NCBI GenBank assembly: GCA_025435355.1
Contig: JANJFQ010000004.1
Coordinates: forward strand, 1 to 41,169
Origin: Candidatus Methanophagales archaeon
GTDB taxonomy: Archaea > Halobacteriota > Syntropharchaeia > Alkanophagales > Methanospirareceae
Length of the DNA: 41,169 nt
Reading direction: 5' to 3'
The position numbers and the translations under genes are program-made. This document shows positions 7,318 to 16,030 of this stretch, in pieces. The notes beneath the pieces were generated by a model. That model had not been told where the DNA came from. It did no database searches and worked only from the letters and a program-made list of their open reading frames with translations. How positions within the stretch are numbered: position 1 is the first letter of the stretch; each line of letters opens with the position of its first letter.

Positions 7318-7369
7318 AATTTTATATCTAAATTTTATGCTTTTAAAAGTATGCATAAACATAAAAAAA
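7318..7369. promoter_or_regulatory. Divergent DUF116 / cas1 promoter region with palindrome
   Basis: This 52-bp AT-rich gap has a TATA-like TTTATATCTA and an inverted repeat, TTTATGC (7334-7340) and GCATAAA (7353-7359), around a perfect CTTTTAAAAG (7340-7349). The placement suits control of either or both divergent genes. No strong Shine-Dalgarno precedes cas1, so its transcript is probably nearly leaderless. Confidence 0.45.
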
Positions 7370-8392
7370 ATGCAATTGGTGATTAACACATACGGGTCTT
7401 ATCTGAGGAAGAAGGGAAACTGTTTCTTGGTGAGAAAAGAGGATAAGGTATTTGAAGTTTCTGTGAATAAAGTTGATAGCATTTTGATCACTACGGCGGC
7501 GTATATTTCCACGGATGCAATCAAGTTTGCAGTGGATAACAATATTGATATCGTTTTTCTCGATTCTTATGGGGACCCGTATGGACGTGTGTGGCATCCA
7601 AAATTAGGAAGCACGACGTTGATACGAAGGCGACAACTGGAGCTGTATGACAAAGAGGAGGGGCTGACGCTGGCAAAGAAATGGGGTATTCAGAAGTTTG
7701 ATAACCAGATAGAGTTATTGAAAAAGTTGAAGAAGACGAGAGCGGAGAAAAAAGATGAATTGGAAAGATGCGTAGCTGAAATAGGGCATTCGAAAGAGAG
7801 AATGAAGGTTTTAAAGGGCACAATCGAAGGAAGAAGACAGACGATGTTGGGTATAGAAGGCATGGCATCAAGAACATATTTTGAAGCGCTATCCTCAATC
7901 ATGCCGGAGAAATTCACATTTGAAACGAGGAGCAGAAATCCGGCGAAGGACGAGTTTAATGCTATGCTGAATTATGGGTATGGCGTTCTGTATTCAATGG
8001 TGGAGAAAGCGTGCATTATTGCGGGTTTAGACCCTTATATTGGATTTCTTCATACTGACAACTACAACAAGAAGTCGCTGGTCTTTGACATAATAGAAAT
8101 GTTCAGGACGTTCGTGGATGAAACCGTGGTTCATCTGTTCAGCAAACGAAAGGTAAAGGAGGAATATTTTGATAGGACAAACTTTTTAAAAAAGGTTGAT
8201 GCAACAAGCAAACAGAACGGGTTGAGTTTGAATAAAGACGGTAAGGCAGTGCTGATAGAAGCGTTAAACGAGACTTTTGAAAAGACAATGAAGTATAAGG
8301 GCAGGAATATAAAGACGAAGAACGTTATTCAATTTGAGTGTCATAGAATCGCGAACGGATTGATTAAAAAGACACAGATTGACGCAGATTAA
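7370..8392 (+). CDS. cas1: CRISPR-associated integrase Cas1
   Basis: A 340-residue protein. Cas1 forms the spacer-integration complex with Cas2. Starting MQLVINTYGSYLRKKGNCFL, it has an N-terminal beta domain and a C-terminal helical domain. The metal-binding residues are seen: E163 in GIEGMASRTYFEAL, H228 in GFLHTDNYNKKS and D240 in VFDIIEMF. The ATG at 7370 was chosen because it begins the conserved N-terminal strand. The last codons (KKTQIDAD) are made by a dispersed repeat that also spans the stop codon. cas2 follows 20 bp downstream. Confidence 0.96.
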   Translation: MQLVINTYGSYLRKKGNCFLVRKEDKVFEVSVNKVDSILITTAAYISTDAIKFAVDNNIDIVFLDSYGDPYGRVWHPKLGSTTLIRRRQLELYDKEEGLTLAKKWGIQKFDNQIELLKKLKKTRAEKKDELERCVAEIGHSKERMKVLKGTIEGRRQTMLGIEGMASRTYFEALSSIMPEKFTFETRSRNPAKDEFNAMLNYGYGVLYSMVEKACIIAGLDPYIGFLHTDNYNKKSLVFDIIEMFRTFVDETVVHLFSKRKVKEEYFDRTNFLKKVDATSKQNGLSLNKDGKAVLIEALNETFEKTMKYKGRNIKTKNVIQFECHRIANGLIKKTQIDAD

Positions 8393-8400
8393 CACAGATA
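8371..8400. repeat. Three-unit 'ACACAGATT' dispersed repeat forming the end of cas1
   Basis: Three consecutive 10-mers, GACACAGATT, GACGCAGATT and AACACAGATA, cover the last cas1 codons and the stop. They resemble the other 'CTGTGTAATCTTG' repeats in this window. The unit probably inserted or expanded at the gene end. Confidence 0.6.
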
Positions 8401-8412
8401 AGGAGGTTCACT

Positions 8413-8700
8413 ATGCTTGTATGGGTGATATACGACATATCGGATGATAGGGTAAGGGGTAAGGTAGCGAAGATATGCAAAGGTTACGGGCTTTACCGGG
8501 TGCAGAAGAGCGCTTTCTTAGGCGATTTGAATAAAAACGAAGCGGATTCCATCGCGTTGGAGTGCGAAGAGCTTATAGAAGAAGCTGATTCGGTATTCGT
8601 GTTTCCTATGTGTGACGATTGTTTCAAGAAGATAAAATTGATTGGCGAAGGGTTTGATAAGGATTTGATTAGCGATAAGGTGGTTACGAAAATATTTTGA
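8413..8700 (+). CDS. cas2: CRISPR-associated protein Cas2
   Basis: A 95-residue ferredoxin-fold protein that bridges Cas1 dimers during spacer integration. The N-terminal strand MLVWVIYDISDDRVRGKVAK carries the conserved Asp of the family. LYRVQKSAFLGDL and the C-terminal VFVFPMCDDC segment are also typical. The Shine-Dalgarno AAGGAGG (8400-8406) is well placed before the ATG. Confidence 0.95.
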   Translation: MLVWVIYDISDDRVRGKVAKICKGYGLYRVQKSAFLGDLNKNEADSIALECEELIEEADSVFVFPMCDDCFKKIKLIGEGFDKDLISDKVVTKIF

Positions 8701-8709
8701 TATTTAAAA

Positions 8710-8802
8710 AACCACAAGATTTACACAAACCTTTTTGCAAGCAAAAAGCTTTACCAAAAATATTAAGAAAACTTGAGTGAAAATCTGTGTAATCTTGTGG
8801 TT
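8710..8802. repeat. Inverted repeat structure between cas2 and cas4
   Basis: The left arm AACCACAAGATTTACACA (8710-8727) and right arm TGTGTAATCTTGTGGTT (8786-8802) are near-perfect inverted repeats able to form a long stem. Nested inside is a second hairpin at 8727-8758. The structure separates cas2 from cas4 and could attenuate read-through or protect RNA ends. It also consists of two repeat families seen elsewhere in the window. Confidence 0.6.
8727..8758. repeat. Dispersed hairpin repeat (AAACC..hairpin..GCTTTACCAAA), copy 1
   Basis: AAACC, then the hairpin CTTTTTGCAAGCAAAAAG, then CTTTACCAAA. The same layout, with a variable palindromic core between constant AAACC and GCTTTACCAAA flanks, recurs at 24004-24037, 24115-24152 and 25500-25533. 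Confidence 0.6.
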
Positions 8803-8811
8803 AAGAAAAAA

Positions 8812-9399
8812 ATGAGTGCTGAAGTGTTTATCACTGTTTCGGATGTGATGGAGTATCTGTTCTGCCCGAGGTTTATTTATTTCATGTATTGTTTGGGGAT
8901 ACCGCAGCATGAGGAGAAAAGGTATAAGGTTTTGAAGGGTCGCGAGTTGCACGATGCGAGGGAGAAGGTGAACAAGAGCTACATAAGGAAGAAGTTACAA
9001 TGCGTGAGAAAGGATATTGCGGTTTATTTAGTATCGAGGAAATATTGTCTCAAGGGCGAGGTGGATGAAGTTTTGTTTTTAGAAGATGGAACAGCGGCAC
9101 CGCTGGATTATAAGTTTGCGGAGTTTAAAGATAAAGTGTTCAGGACGCATAAGTATCAATCGGCATTATACGGGTTGATGATTGCTGATAATTATGGTTT
9201 AAAAGTGAATCGCGGGTTTGTGTGTTATACGAGAAGTAATCATTTGGTGAAGGAGGTGAAGCTCAGTGATAAGGATTTTGAACGTGCAATCGCGACAGTG
9301 AATGAGGTATTGGATATTATTCAAAAGGGTTTTTATCCTGAAGCGACAAAGTATAAGGCACGGTGCGTGGATTGCACGTACCGGAATATTTGCGTGTGA
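8812..9399 (+). CDS. cas4: CRISPR-associated exonuclease Cas4
   Basis: A 195-residue RecB-family nuclease that trims prespacers and checks the PAM in type I systems. The N-terminal iron-sulfur Cys is in EYLFCPRF, and the C-terminal cluster cysteines are in CVDCTYRNIC. The nuclease motifs are HDAREK, GEVDEVLF, PLDYKF and YQSALYGLM. I chose the ATG at 8812; the longer ORF from 8773 runs through a dispersed repeat. The gene completes the adaptation module cas1-cas2-cas4. Confidence 0.93.
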   Translation: MSAEVFITVSDVMEYLFCPRFIYFMYCLGIPQHEEKRYKVLKGRELHDAREKVNKSYIRKKLQCVRKDIAVYLVSRKYCLKGEVDEVLFLEDGTAAPLDYKFAEFKDKVFRTHKYQSALYGLMIADNYGLKVNRGFVCYTRSNHLVKEVKLSDKDFERAIATVNEVLDIIQKGFYPEATKYKARCVDCTYRNICV

Positions 9400-9425
9400 G
9401 ATAAAAGGTGTGGAAGGGGGAAGGG

Positions 9426-9548
9426 ATGGAAGAAAAAATGAAGAAGCGGATTATCGGAAATGATGTGAGTGGTTTTATAGCAAAAAATATACGGATTTGT
9501 ATATATACAAATTTGTATTTTTTGACGACAAAAAGGTGGTTTGAATGA
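9426..9548 (+). CDS. Possible 40-codon leader ORF before cas8b
   Basis: From ATG 9426, preceded by a G-rich purine tract, a 40-codon frame runs through the palindrome and ends in a TGA that overlaps the cas8b start by 4 nt (ATGA). Such overlap can give translational coupling. The peptide (MEEKMKKRIIGNDVSGFIAK and on) matches nothing I know, and the palindrome alone could explain the region. This is a weak call. Confidence 0.2.
   Translation: MEEKMKKRIIGNDVSGFIAKNIRICIYTNLYFLTTKRWFE
9481..9524. promoter_or_regulatory. 44-bp palindrome overlapping the cas8b promoter (candidate operator)
   Basis: The perfect 18-bp core ATTTGTATATATACAAAT (9495-9512) is extended on both sides by CAAAAAATA and TATTTTTTG arms, with a small internal asymmetry. 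The TATA-like centre lies about 40 bp upstream of the cas8b ATG, with GGTGGT (9535-9540) as ribosome-binding site. A symmetric site over the core promoter is what a dimeric repressor or activator would bind. It separates the adaptation genes from the interference genes. Confidence 0.6.
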
Positions 9549-11425
9549 TTGAGGCGATAAGAAGGATTGGAGGGTATACGCTTGAGAAGGAAGGAAAAAG
9601 CCTTGATAATCCTTTGGATATTTTGGTGGACGATCCTGCAAATAGAGACACAAAGAACATATTATTTATCCTTCTTAAAAGTGGAATAAATGGGTTTGAG
9701 TATAAAGGCGTAGAACTTGAGGAATATTCCAAAGAAAAACGTGAGAGATACGCATATAAAAAAGGTGCTCCAAATGGTACTGATATAACACCAACATCAA
9801 TGATTACCACGGTTGAGTCTACATTTGAAAGAACCAAGTTTTTACCATGGTTCAAAAAGTATGATAAACTCGGATCAAATGATGATATTAATTTTTTAGT
9901 AAAAGTGGGTATGTGTGTTCGACAAAATAGCGGAGAGATTTTAAGCGACCTAAAAGACAAGTACGATAAAGAAAACAATATTATTAGTTTGAAAATTGAC
10001 AACAAATATCTTGGAGATTATGACGCATTTTTAAGAATCTTAGTTGATAGAGCAAAGGAAAATCTTTATTCAAAGTATGGAAAAGTATCAAAATCAGAGA
10101 ATCAGATATGTTCAGTCTGCAATCAAAGAGGGGCGGAGGTTTATGGTTTCGTGGACACTTATAAATTTTATACCGTTGACAAACCCGGTTTTGTAAGTGG
10201 AGGCTTTCAACAAGAGGATGCATGGAAGAATTATCCGGTATGCTTAAACTGTGCATTAACACTTGAAGCAGGTAAGAAATATCTTGGGAATAGCATGAAT
10301 TTTAATTTTTATGGATTTAACTATCTCTTGATCCCTAAATTTGTTACTGGTGTTGGGGAAGAGACAAAAAAAGAGACTTTCAAAATTATAGAACAACAAC
10401 AAGATCCAAAGTTTAGGAGAAAGGAAATAAATCGGTTGACTTCGGATGAAAAAGAGATATTGGTGTTAATGAGCGAACAAAAGAATTATTTAAATCTAAA
10501 TTTTATGTTTTATGATGCCCCAAAGGGATATAACGGAGCCGTTTTTAATGTTCTTCTTTATATCGAGGATATTTTACCTTCGAGATTGAAGAAATTATTT
10601 AATTGCAAAGAAGTTGTAGATACAATTGATATTTTCAACGAATGTATGATTTCTGTGTTTGAAAATAAAAAGAAAACGGGTGAAAAACCATTGGAATTTA
10701 ATTTTGGAGTATTACGTACATTTTTTCCACGAGTAAGCAATAATAGAACTTACGATAAATACTTCTTGGACATTGTAAACAAGATTTTCACAAACAAACT
10801 AATCGACTACAACTTCCTGATGAATTTCATTATGCAGAAAATACGGGATGATTTTATAAATAACAATCCCACTAAAATATCAACACTAAAGGGTTTTATG
10901 CTATTGAACTATTTAAACAACTTAGGGATAATAAAACTTAAGGAGAGGAGAGAGATGAATAGTAAAGAGGCAGAAGAGAATTGGGAACTATTTGAAGGGG
11001 CAGCATCAGGTGAGAGAAAAGAGATAAGCCAAAAAATTAGTTCTTTTTTCAGTAGGTTTGGCGATTTCTTTGATAGCGATGCAAAGAAGGTGGTTTTTCT
11101 CGAAGGTGTTCTAACACAATTTTTGTTAAATATCCAATACCAGGAAAGAGGAGCGACACCCTTTAAGGTTAAACTAAAAGGATTAAACTTAGATGAGAAA
11201 CAAGTTAAAAAACTTCTGCCAGAAATACAAAACAAGTTAGAGGAATATGGTAAAAATTATTATCGGACTCTGGAATCATTAATTTCAAAGTATTTCATTT
11301 CAGCAGGAAATGGATGGAAGATGTCAAATGATGAAACAAGCTTTTATTTTGTGCTTGGAATGAATCTTCATTATATCTTTAAAACAAAGAAGGAAAGTAG
11401 TAATGGAGGCAAAGAAAATGAGTGA
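9545..11425 (+). CDS. cas8b: Type I-B Cascade large subunit Cas8b (Csh1-like)
   Basis: A 626-residue protein. Cas8b is the large subunit of the type I-B interference complex and takes part in PAM recognition and target-strand handling. Position and length fit. A zinc-finger-like pair of CxxC motifs, CSVCNQRGAEVYG (~residue 190) and CLNCAL (~230), is typical of the Csh1 (TM1802) family. The family is poorly conserved in sequence, and identification leans on the adjacent Csh2-type Cas7. The stop overlaps the cas7 start by 8 nt. Confidence 0.88.
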   Translation: MIEAIRRIGGYTLEKEGKSLDNPLDILVDDPANRDTKNILFILLKSGINGFEYKGVELEEYSKEKRERYAYKKGAPNGTDITPTSMITTVESTFERTKFLPWFKKYDKLGSNDDINFLVKVGMCVRQNSGEILSDLKDKYDKENNIISLKIDNKYLGDYDAFLRILVDRAKENLYSKYGKVSKSENQICSVCNQRGAEVYGFVDTYKFYTVDKPGFVSGGFQQEDAWKNYPVCLNCALTLEAGKKYLGNSMNFNFYGFNYLLIPKFVTGVGEETKKETFKIIEQQQDPKFRRKEINRLTSDEKEILVLMSEQKNYLNLNFMFYDAPKGYNGAVFNVLLYIEDILPSRLKKLFNCKEVVDTIDIFNECMISVFENKKKTGEKPLEFNFGVLRTFFPRVSNNRTYDKYFLDIVNKIFTNKLIDYNFLMNFIMQKIRDDFINNNPTKISTLKGFMLLNYLNNLGIIKLKERREMNSKEAEENWELFEGAASGERKEISQKISSFFSRFGDFFDSDAKKVVFLEGVLTQFLLNIQYQERGATPFKVKLKGLNLDEKQVKKLLPEIQNKLEEYGKNYYRTLESLISKYFISAGNGWKMSNDETSFYFVLGMNLHYIFKTKKESSNGGKENE

Positions 11426-12398
11426 AGTGATAAAAAATAGGTCGGAAATAGTATTTTTGTACGATATAAAGGATGCGAATCCCAATGGGGACCCATTGGA
11501 TGAGAATAAGCCAAGAATAGATGAAGAAACGGGAATAAACATAGTAACTGATGTCAGGTTGAAGAGGACTATAAGAGATTACCTGATGAACTTTAAAAAT
11601 GAGGAGATATTTGTTAGAGAAATAACCGATGAAGCGGGTAAAATACAAGACGCTAAGCTAAGGGCAAAAGATTTTCTAAAAGAGGTGGTTGATCTGGGAC
11701 AGAGGGGCTTTAATGAACAGAAAAACATAATTAAGGACAAAATAGTTAACGACTGCATTGACGTCCGATTGTTCGGCGCCACGATACCTCTCGATTTAGC
11801 AATAAAAGAAGGAAGTAAATCAAAAAATGTTACTGGCTCTATAACTCTAACTGGTCCTGTTCAGTTCAGGATGGGCAGGTCATTGCATAAAGTTGAGATG
11901 AAACATATTAAAGGAACTGGTGCATTTGCTTCTAAAGCTGGTTCAACGCAAAAAACATTTAGAGAAGAGGATATTTTACCATATTCTTTAATCGGTTTTT
12001 ATGGTATTATCAATGAAAATGCAGCAAAACATACGCAACTAACAGAAGACGATGCACCTTTACTTTTAGATGGGATGTGGAATGGAACTAAAAATTTAAT
12101 TTCAAGAAGCAAAGCAGGACAGATGTCGAGATTACTATTGAAAGTGAATTACAAAGAAAAGAATTACCATATCGGAGATTTGGATAAGCTCATTAAGATA
12201 AAAGACATTGAAAAGCTAAATCAAGAGAAGATACGGGATATTTCGGAAATCGCCTTGGATACAACTGAATTGATTCAAACATTGAACGAAAACAAGGATA
12301 AAATCGAAAGTATTGATATAAAAATCGGTGATAGAGTGAATATTGATTTTAGTGGTTTGGACGAAAGTATAACCCAAAATGAGATCTCGTTCGAGTGA
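11418..12398 (+). CDS. cas7: Type I-B Cascade backbone subunit Cas7 (Csh2)
   Basis: A 326-residue RAMP-fold protein that forms the helical backbone along crRNA. The N-terminal region (EIVFLYDIKDANPNGDPLDE, then RIDEETGINIVTDVRLKRTI) is diagnostic of the Csh2/Cas7 group. SITLTGPVQFRMGRSLHKV and GTGAFASKAG also match. I chose the ATG at 11418 because GGAGG at 11405-11409 is correctly spaced for it; the upstream ATG 11403 overlaps that site. Translation is coupled to cas8b. Confidence 0.94.
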   Translation: MSEVIKNRSEIVFLYDIKDANPNGDPLDENKPRIDEETGINIVTDVRLKRTIRDYLMNFKNEEIFVREITDEAGKIQDAKLRAKDFLKEVVDLGQRGFNEQKNIIKDKIVNDCIDVRLFGATIPLDLAIKEGSKSKNVTGSITLTGPVQFRMGRSLHKVEMKHIKGTGAFASKAGSTQKTFREEDILPYSLIGFYGIINENAAKHTQLTEDDAPLLLDGMWNGTKNLISRSKAGQMSRLLLKVNYKEKNYHIGDLDKLIKIKDIEKLNQEKIRDISEIALDTTELIQTLNENKDKIESIDIKIGDRVNIDFSGLDESITQNEISFE

Positions 12399-12406
12399 GT
12401 AAAAGT

Positions 12407-13168
12407 ATGGCTCAAGAGCAATCGATAAAACAGGTGTTAATATTTGATGTATGGGGGTGTTACGCACATTTTAGGCGGTTCTATACTACTACCTCGCCTC
12501 TCACATTTCCTATTCCACCACGAACTGCGTTATGCGGCTTAATCGCAGCTATAATTGGGAAAGACAAGGGGGATAATGAATATTTAAAATATTTCACACT
12601 AAACGAGGCATCAATTGGTTTAAGATTGCTCAATCCAGTAAAGAAGGTAATGATTGCAGAGAATTTGATACACACGAAAAATGCAAAGGGTCCGGGAATG
12701 AACTTAATAACAGAGCGAACTCAAATAAATTTCGAGTTTCTGAAAGATCAGAAGTATAGAATTTATTTTCATCATACAGATGAGGATCTTTATCAACAAC
12801 TGAAAGAGAACTTAATAAGCCACAAATCAGTATATACCCCCTGTCTTGGTTTAAGCGAGAATATAGCAAATTTTGAGTTCGTGGGTGAATTTAAAGTCAA
12901 ATCAGAAACTACTGAAGAATATGTCCAAATTAATTCTGTTTTACCAACTGAAAAGATTGCGGAAAAACAGGGTATAAAATTTAGTTTTAACGGTGAGTAT
13001 TTCTCGATAAGAGTCCCAATAGAACTAAATTTAGATAGAGTCGTTACAAAATACAGTGACATCTTTTTTGAAAGAACCGGTAAGCCTGTAGAAGCTAAAC
13101 TAATAAGTCATTACTGGAGCATAGATTATATAGGCAAAACAAATGAAAACATCGTTTTTATTGAATAA
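12407..13168 (+). CDS. cas5: Type I-B Cascade subunit Cas5
   Basis: A protein of about 253 residues. Cas5 caps the 5' handle of crRNA. The N-terminal segment VLIFDVWGCYAHFRRFYTTT with FPIPPRTALCGLIAAIIG is the conserved Cas5 region. I prefer the ATG at 12407; a GTG at 12395 would give a 4-nt overlap with the cas7 stop and four extra residues. The 3' end overlaps cas3 by 26 nt. Confidence 0.92.
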   Translation: MAQEQSIKQVLIFDVWGCYAHFRRFYTTTSPLTFPIPPRTALCGLIAAIIGKDKGDNEYLKYFTLNEASIGLRLLNPVKKVMIAENLIHTKNAKGPGMNLITERTQINFEFLKDQKYRIYFHHTDEDLYQQLKENLISHKSVYTPCLGLSENIANFEFVGEFKVKSETTEEYVQINSVLPTEKIAEKQGIKFSFNGEYFSIRVPIELNLDRVVTKYSDIFFERTGKPVEAKLISHYWSIDYIGKTNENIVFIE

Positions 13169-15650
13169 TCTTAAATCACATCCGAATAGGCTTTTAAAAG
13201 ATCATCTTTTTAACGTTGGAAAATACTGCAAGGAGACTTTATCATCAAAAAAACTAAACATAGAGAAATATATTGATTTCGATACGCTTCAGGATGTTGC
13301 TTATTTAATTGGTGTGACCCACGACTTCGGTAAGGCTACTTCTTATTTTCAAAATTATATAAGTGAGAAAGATGAATCAATGAGGGCGAAACTAAAAACC
13401 AAACTAGAGACCCATCATGGATCTGTTTCATCCATTTTCACATATTATGCTATAAGAGAGTACCTACAGAGCAAAAACCTGCAGGATAAAAGATATTATG
13501 AATACCTACCAATAATAAGTTTTTTAGTCGTAAAGCGACATCACGGGAATTTACACAATGCTGATGATGAAGTTATTGATTTTGATGAAAAAGATGATGA
13601 AATTTTAGAGAAACAGATCGGTTCCATTGATTTTAGAGAATTAAACGAAATTTATGGTTTTTTATTATCAAAGATAAATCTTGATTTTGATTGCAGAGTT
13701 ATTGAAACTAAAATTTTACATTCAGAACCAGTTGATATTTACGGTAAACAAGAGTTCCAAAAAGATTATGTAAAAGACCTATCGAGAAAAGAGAATAGAC
13801 TAATCCGTAACATAGATGAAGAACATACTCTACTATTTTATTTTGTAACTTTGTTGCTATATTCAATACTTCTGGATGCGGATAAAACAGATGCTGCTAA
13901 TTTAGAAGAGATAGAACGAGTTGATATAAATGAAAATATCATTGATGAATATAAAAAACTTAAATTCGGCGACAAAGAAGATAAAAATAGGAAGATAAAC
14001 GAGATGCGAAATGAGATTTACGAAGAAGTTCTATCAAATGTAGAGCGTATAAACCGGGATAAAGATAAAATTTTGTCATTAAATGTTCCAACAGGTACGG
14101 GTAAAACACTTACAGCATTATCTTTCGCACTAAAATTAAGAAAAAGAATAGAAAGCGAAAGAGAGTATAAACCAAGGGTAATATACTCTTTGCCATTTCT
14201 GAGCTTTATAGATCAAAATTTTGCTGTTTTCGAAGACGTTTTTGAGACGGTTAATAAAGAAAAACCAACTTCAGACATACTCCTAAAACATCATCACCTA
14301 TCGGATGTGGTTTACACAACAAAAGAAGATGAATTTGAGAATGTAGATAAAGACATAGGTAAAGACCTTCTTTTAATTGAAGGTTGGAACTCTGAGATTA
14401 TTGTTACGACTTTCATTCAGTTTTTTCATTCATTGATATCAAACAGAAACAGAGCAATAAGAAAGATCCATAATATCACAAATAGTATTGTTATTTTAGA
14501 TGAGGTTCAGGCGATACCGCATAAATATTGGCTACTGCTGAATAAAATAATGAAATTTTTTGCAGAGCAGTTTAATACCTATTTCATATTTATCACTGCC
14601 ACACAACCGTTAATTTTTGATGAGACAAAGAAGGAGATAAGCTCGTTAGTAGAAAATAAGAGAAAATATTTCAACTCTCTAAATAGGGTGAAGTTGATAG
14701 CAAATTTAGAATCCGTTTGCCTTGATGATTTCAAAGAAATATTGAGGAAAGAGATAATGCAAAATCACAATAAAGATTTTTTAGTCGTCCTAAATACGAT
14801 TAAATCTTCAAAAGATATTTATGACTTTGTTAAGGGACTAAATATTAAAAATGTTGGACTTTATTACCTTTCAACGAATGTAATCCCGAAAGAGAGACTA
14901 ATAAGAATCAAAAAAATAAAAGGGAAAAGCGCAACAAGGCATATTATTATCAGCACTCAACTTATTGAAGCAGGGGTAGACATAGATGCAGCTATTGTTT
15001 ATCGCGATTTTGCACCACTGGATTCAATAAACCAAGTCTCTGGAAGGTGCAATAGAAATTTTGGTGATAAACAAGGTATCGTTAAACTTTTTATTTTGAG
15101 GGAAGATAAAAATGGAAGAGCATACTACCCTCATACGATCTATGGTAGTTTCATTATTTCTAAAACTAAAGAAGTGTTCAAAGAAATTGATAAAGAGGAG
15201 ATGGAAGAAAGCGAATTCCTAAAGTTAAATGAAAATTACTTTGAAAAAGTAAATATCGGGAAAAGTGAAGACGAGTCAAATAGTATTTTAGAAAAAGTTG
15301 AAAGGCTAAAGTTTAGTGAACTGTCCGATTTTAAGTTAATTGAAAAGGATTATTCCGAAGTCGATGTTTTTATCGAAGCTGATGATAATGCCAAATCAGC
15401 ATGGCAGGAATATCAAGAAATTAAATCAATAGATGACCTAAGGGAGCGGAAAAAGAGATTTTTGGAAATTAAGAAAGAATTCTACGATTATGTGATTTCA
15501 GTTCCTGAAAAATTTAAGAATCAAGTTGGCTTTGACGAAAAGATGGGTATTGGGTATATCTCAAAAACTGAGATAGAGCAGGGGATTAATTATAATCAAG
15601 AGACAGGGTTCAAAGGAGAAGAAGGTAGTGCTGGAACTTTACTTTTTTAG
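13143..15650 (+). CDS. cas3: CRISPR-associated helicase/nuclease Cas3
   Basis: An 835-residue protein. It is recruited by target-bound Cascade, nicks the displaced strand and unwinds and degrades the target DNA. The N-terminal HD nuclease domain shows HLFNVGKYC and THDFGK (H60, D61), then HHGSVSS and KRHHGNLH. The superfamily 2 helicase has Walker A VPTGTGKT (about 315-322), a DEVQ box at 453, FITATQP (motif III), STQLIEAGVDID and QVSGRCNRN (motifs V and VI). HD and helicase are fused and complete. The C-terminal region (~700-835) is charged and variable. The next reading frame after its stop is the truncated cas6 relic. Confidence 0.95.
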   Translation: MKTSFLLNNLKSHPNRLLKDHLFNVGKYCKETLSSKKLNIEKYIDFDTLQDVAYLIGVTHDFGKATSYFQNYISEKDESMRAKLKTKLETHHGSVSSIFTYYAIREYLQSKNLQDKRYYEYLPIISFLVVKRHHGNLHNADDEVIDFDEKDDEILEKQIGSIDFRELNEIYGFLLSKINLDFDCRVIETKILHSEPVDIYGKQEFQKDYVKDLSRKENRLIRNIDEEHTLLFYFVTLLLYSILLDADKTDAANLEEIERVDINENIIDEYKKLKFGDKEDKNRKINEMRNEIYEEVLSNVERINRDKDKILSLNVPTGTGKTLTALSFALKLRKRIESEREYKPRVIYSLPFLSFIDQNFAVFEDVFETVNKEKPTSDILLKHHHLSDVVYTTKEDEFENVDKDIGKDLLLIEGWNSEIIVTTFIQFFHSLISNRNRAIRKIHNITNSIVILDEVQAIPHKYWLLLNKIMKFFAEQFNTYFIFITATQPLIFDETKKEISSLVENKRKYFNSLNRVKLIANLESVCLDDFKEILRKEIMQNHNKDFLVVLNTIKSSKDIYDFVKGLNIKNVGLYYLSTNVIPKERLIRIKKIKGKSATRHIIISTQLIEAGVDIDAAIVYRDFAPLDSINQVSGRCNRNFGDKQGIVKLFILREDKNGRAYYPHTIYGSFIISKTKEVFKEIDKEEMEESEFLKLNENYFEKVNIGKSEDESNSILEKVERLKFSELSDFKLIEKDYSEVDVFIEADDNAKSAWQEYQEIKSIDDLRERKKRFLEIKKEFYDYVISVPEKFKNQVGFDEKMGIGYISKTEIEQGINYNQETGFKGEEGSAGTLLF

Positions 15651-15657
15651 ACTTACA

Positions 15658-15741
15658 ATGCACCTCAAAACCTTAAAACTAATCTTAAAATCCGACAGAC
15701 CTGTGGAAGAAGCCACCACGAAGTTAAGAGGCTTTATTTAA
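15658..15741 (+). pseudogene. Truncated relic of cas6 (first ~26 codons)
   Basis: Seven bases after the cas3 stop, this frame reads MHLKTLKLILKSDRPVEEAT followed by TKLRGF. That matches the N terminus of the intact Cas6 at 16283 (MNLKTLKLTLKSDRPVKEAA then AKLRGF), and the DNA is also clearly homologous over about 78 bp. The match stops abruptly where the hicB-like gene begins on the other strand. So an earlier cas6 copy sat directly behind cas3, as in an ordinary operon, and was cut off. The divergence says the two copies are not a very recent duplication. Confidence 0.85.
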
Positions 15742-15982
15742 GAAGCTCGATTAGTTCATCTTTTGCCACTACTTCTACTGTTGTCCCGTAGGAGTCAACA
15801 GATACTTCAGGCATGTCTTCAAGCCCAAAACTCTCGATGTAAAGCTCGATAGCCTCTTTGAGATTCTTCTGTGCTTCCACAAGAGATTCGCCTTGTGACG
15901 TCACGCCAAGTTCTGGACACCTTGCCACAAAGAATTTACCTTCCTGGATGATGGACACCAGAAACACCTTTTTGTTCTCCAT
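15734..15982 (-). CDS. HicB-like antitoxin-fold protein, solitary
   Basis: An 82-residue protein starting MENKKVFLVSIIQEGKFFVA and containing CPELGVTSQGESLVEAQKNL and KEAIELYIE. This is the same fold as HicB antitoxins (UPF0150), though the C-terminal half differs from the 3507 copy. No HicA partner follows or precedes it. A Shine-Dalgarno-like GAGGTG lies upstream of the ATG. It is oriented against the cas operon and its stop codon overlaps the end of the cas6 relic, so it marks the insertion that broke cas6. Confidence 0.8.
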   Translation of the reverse strand: MENKKVFLVSIIQEGKFFVARCPELGVTSQGESLVEAQKNLKEAIELYIESFGLEDMPEVSVDSYGTTVEVVAKDELIELLK

Positions 15983-16030
15983 TATTTATATTTCACCTCT
16001 TATTATTTTGACTTTGTCATATTTAAAATT

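Noticed and set aside
8773-8811. Longer start of cas4
   Set aside because: The extra codons come from the AATCTGTGTAATCTTGTGG repeat, not from a conserved Cas4 region.
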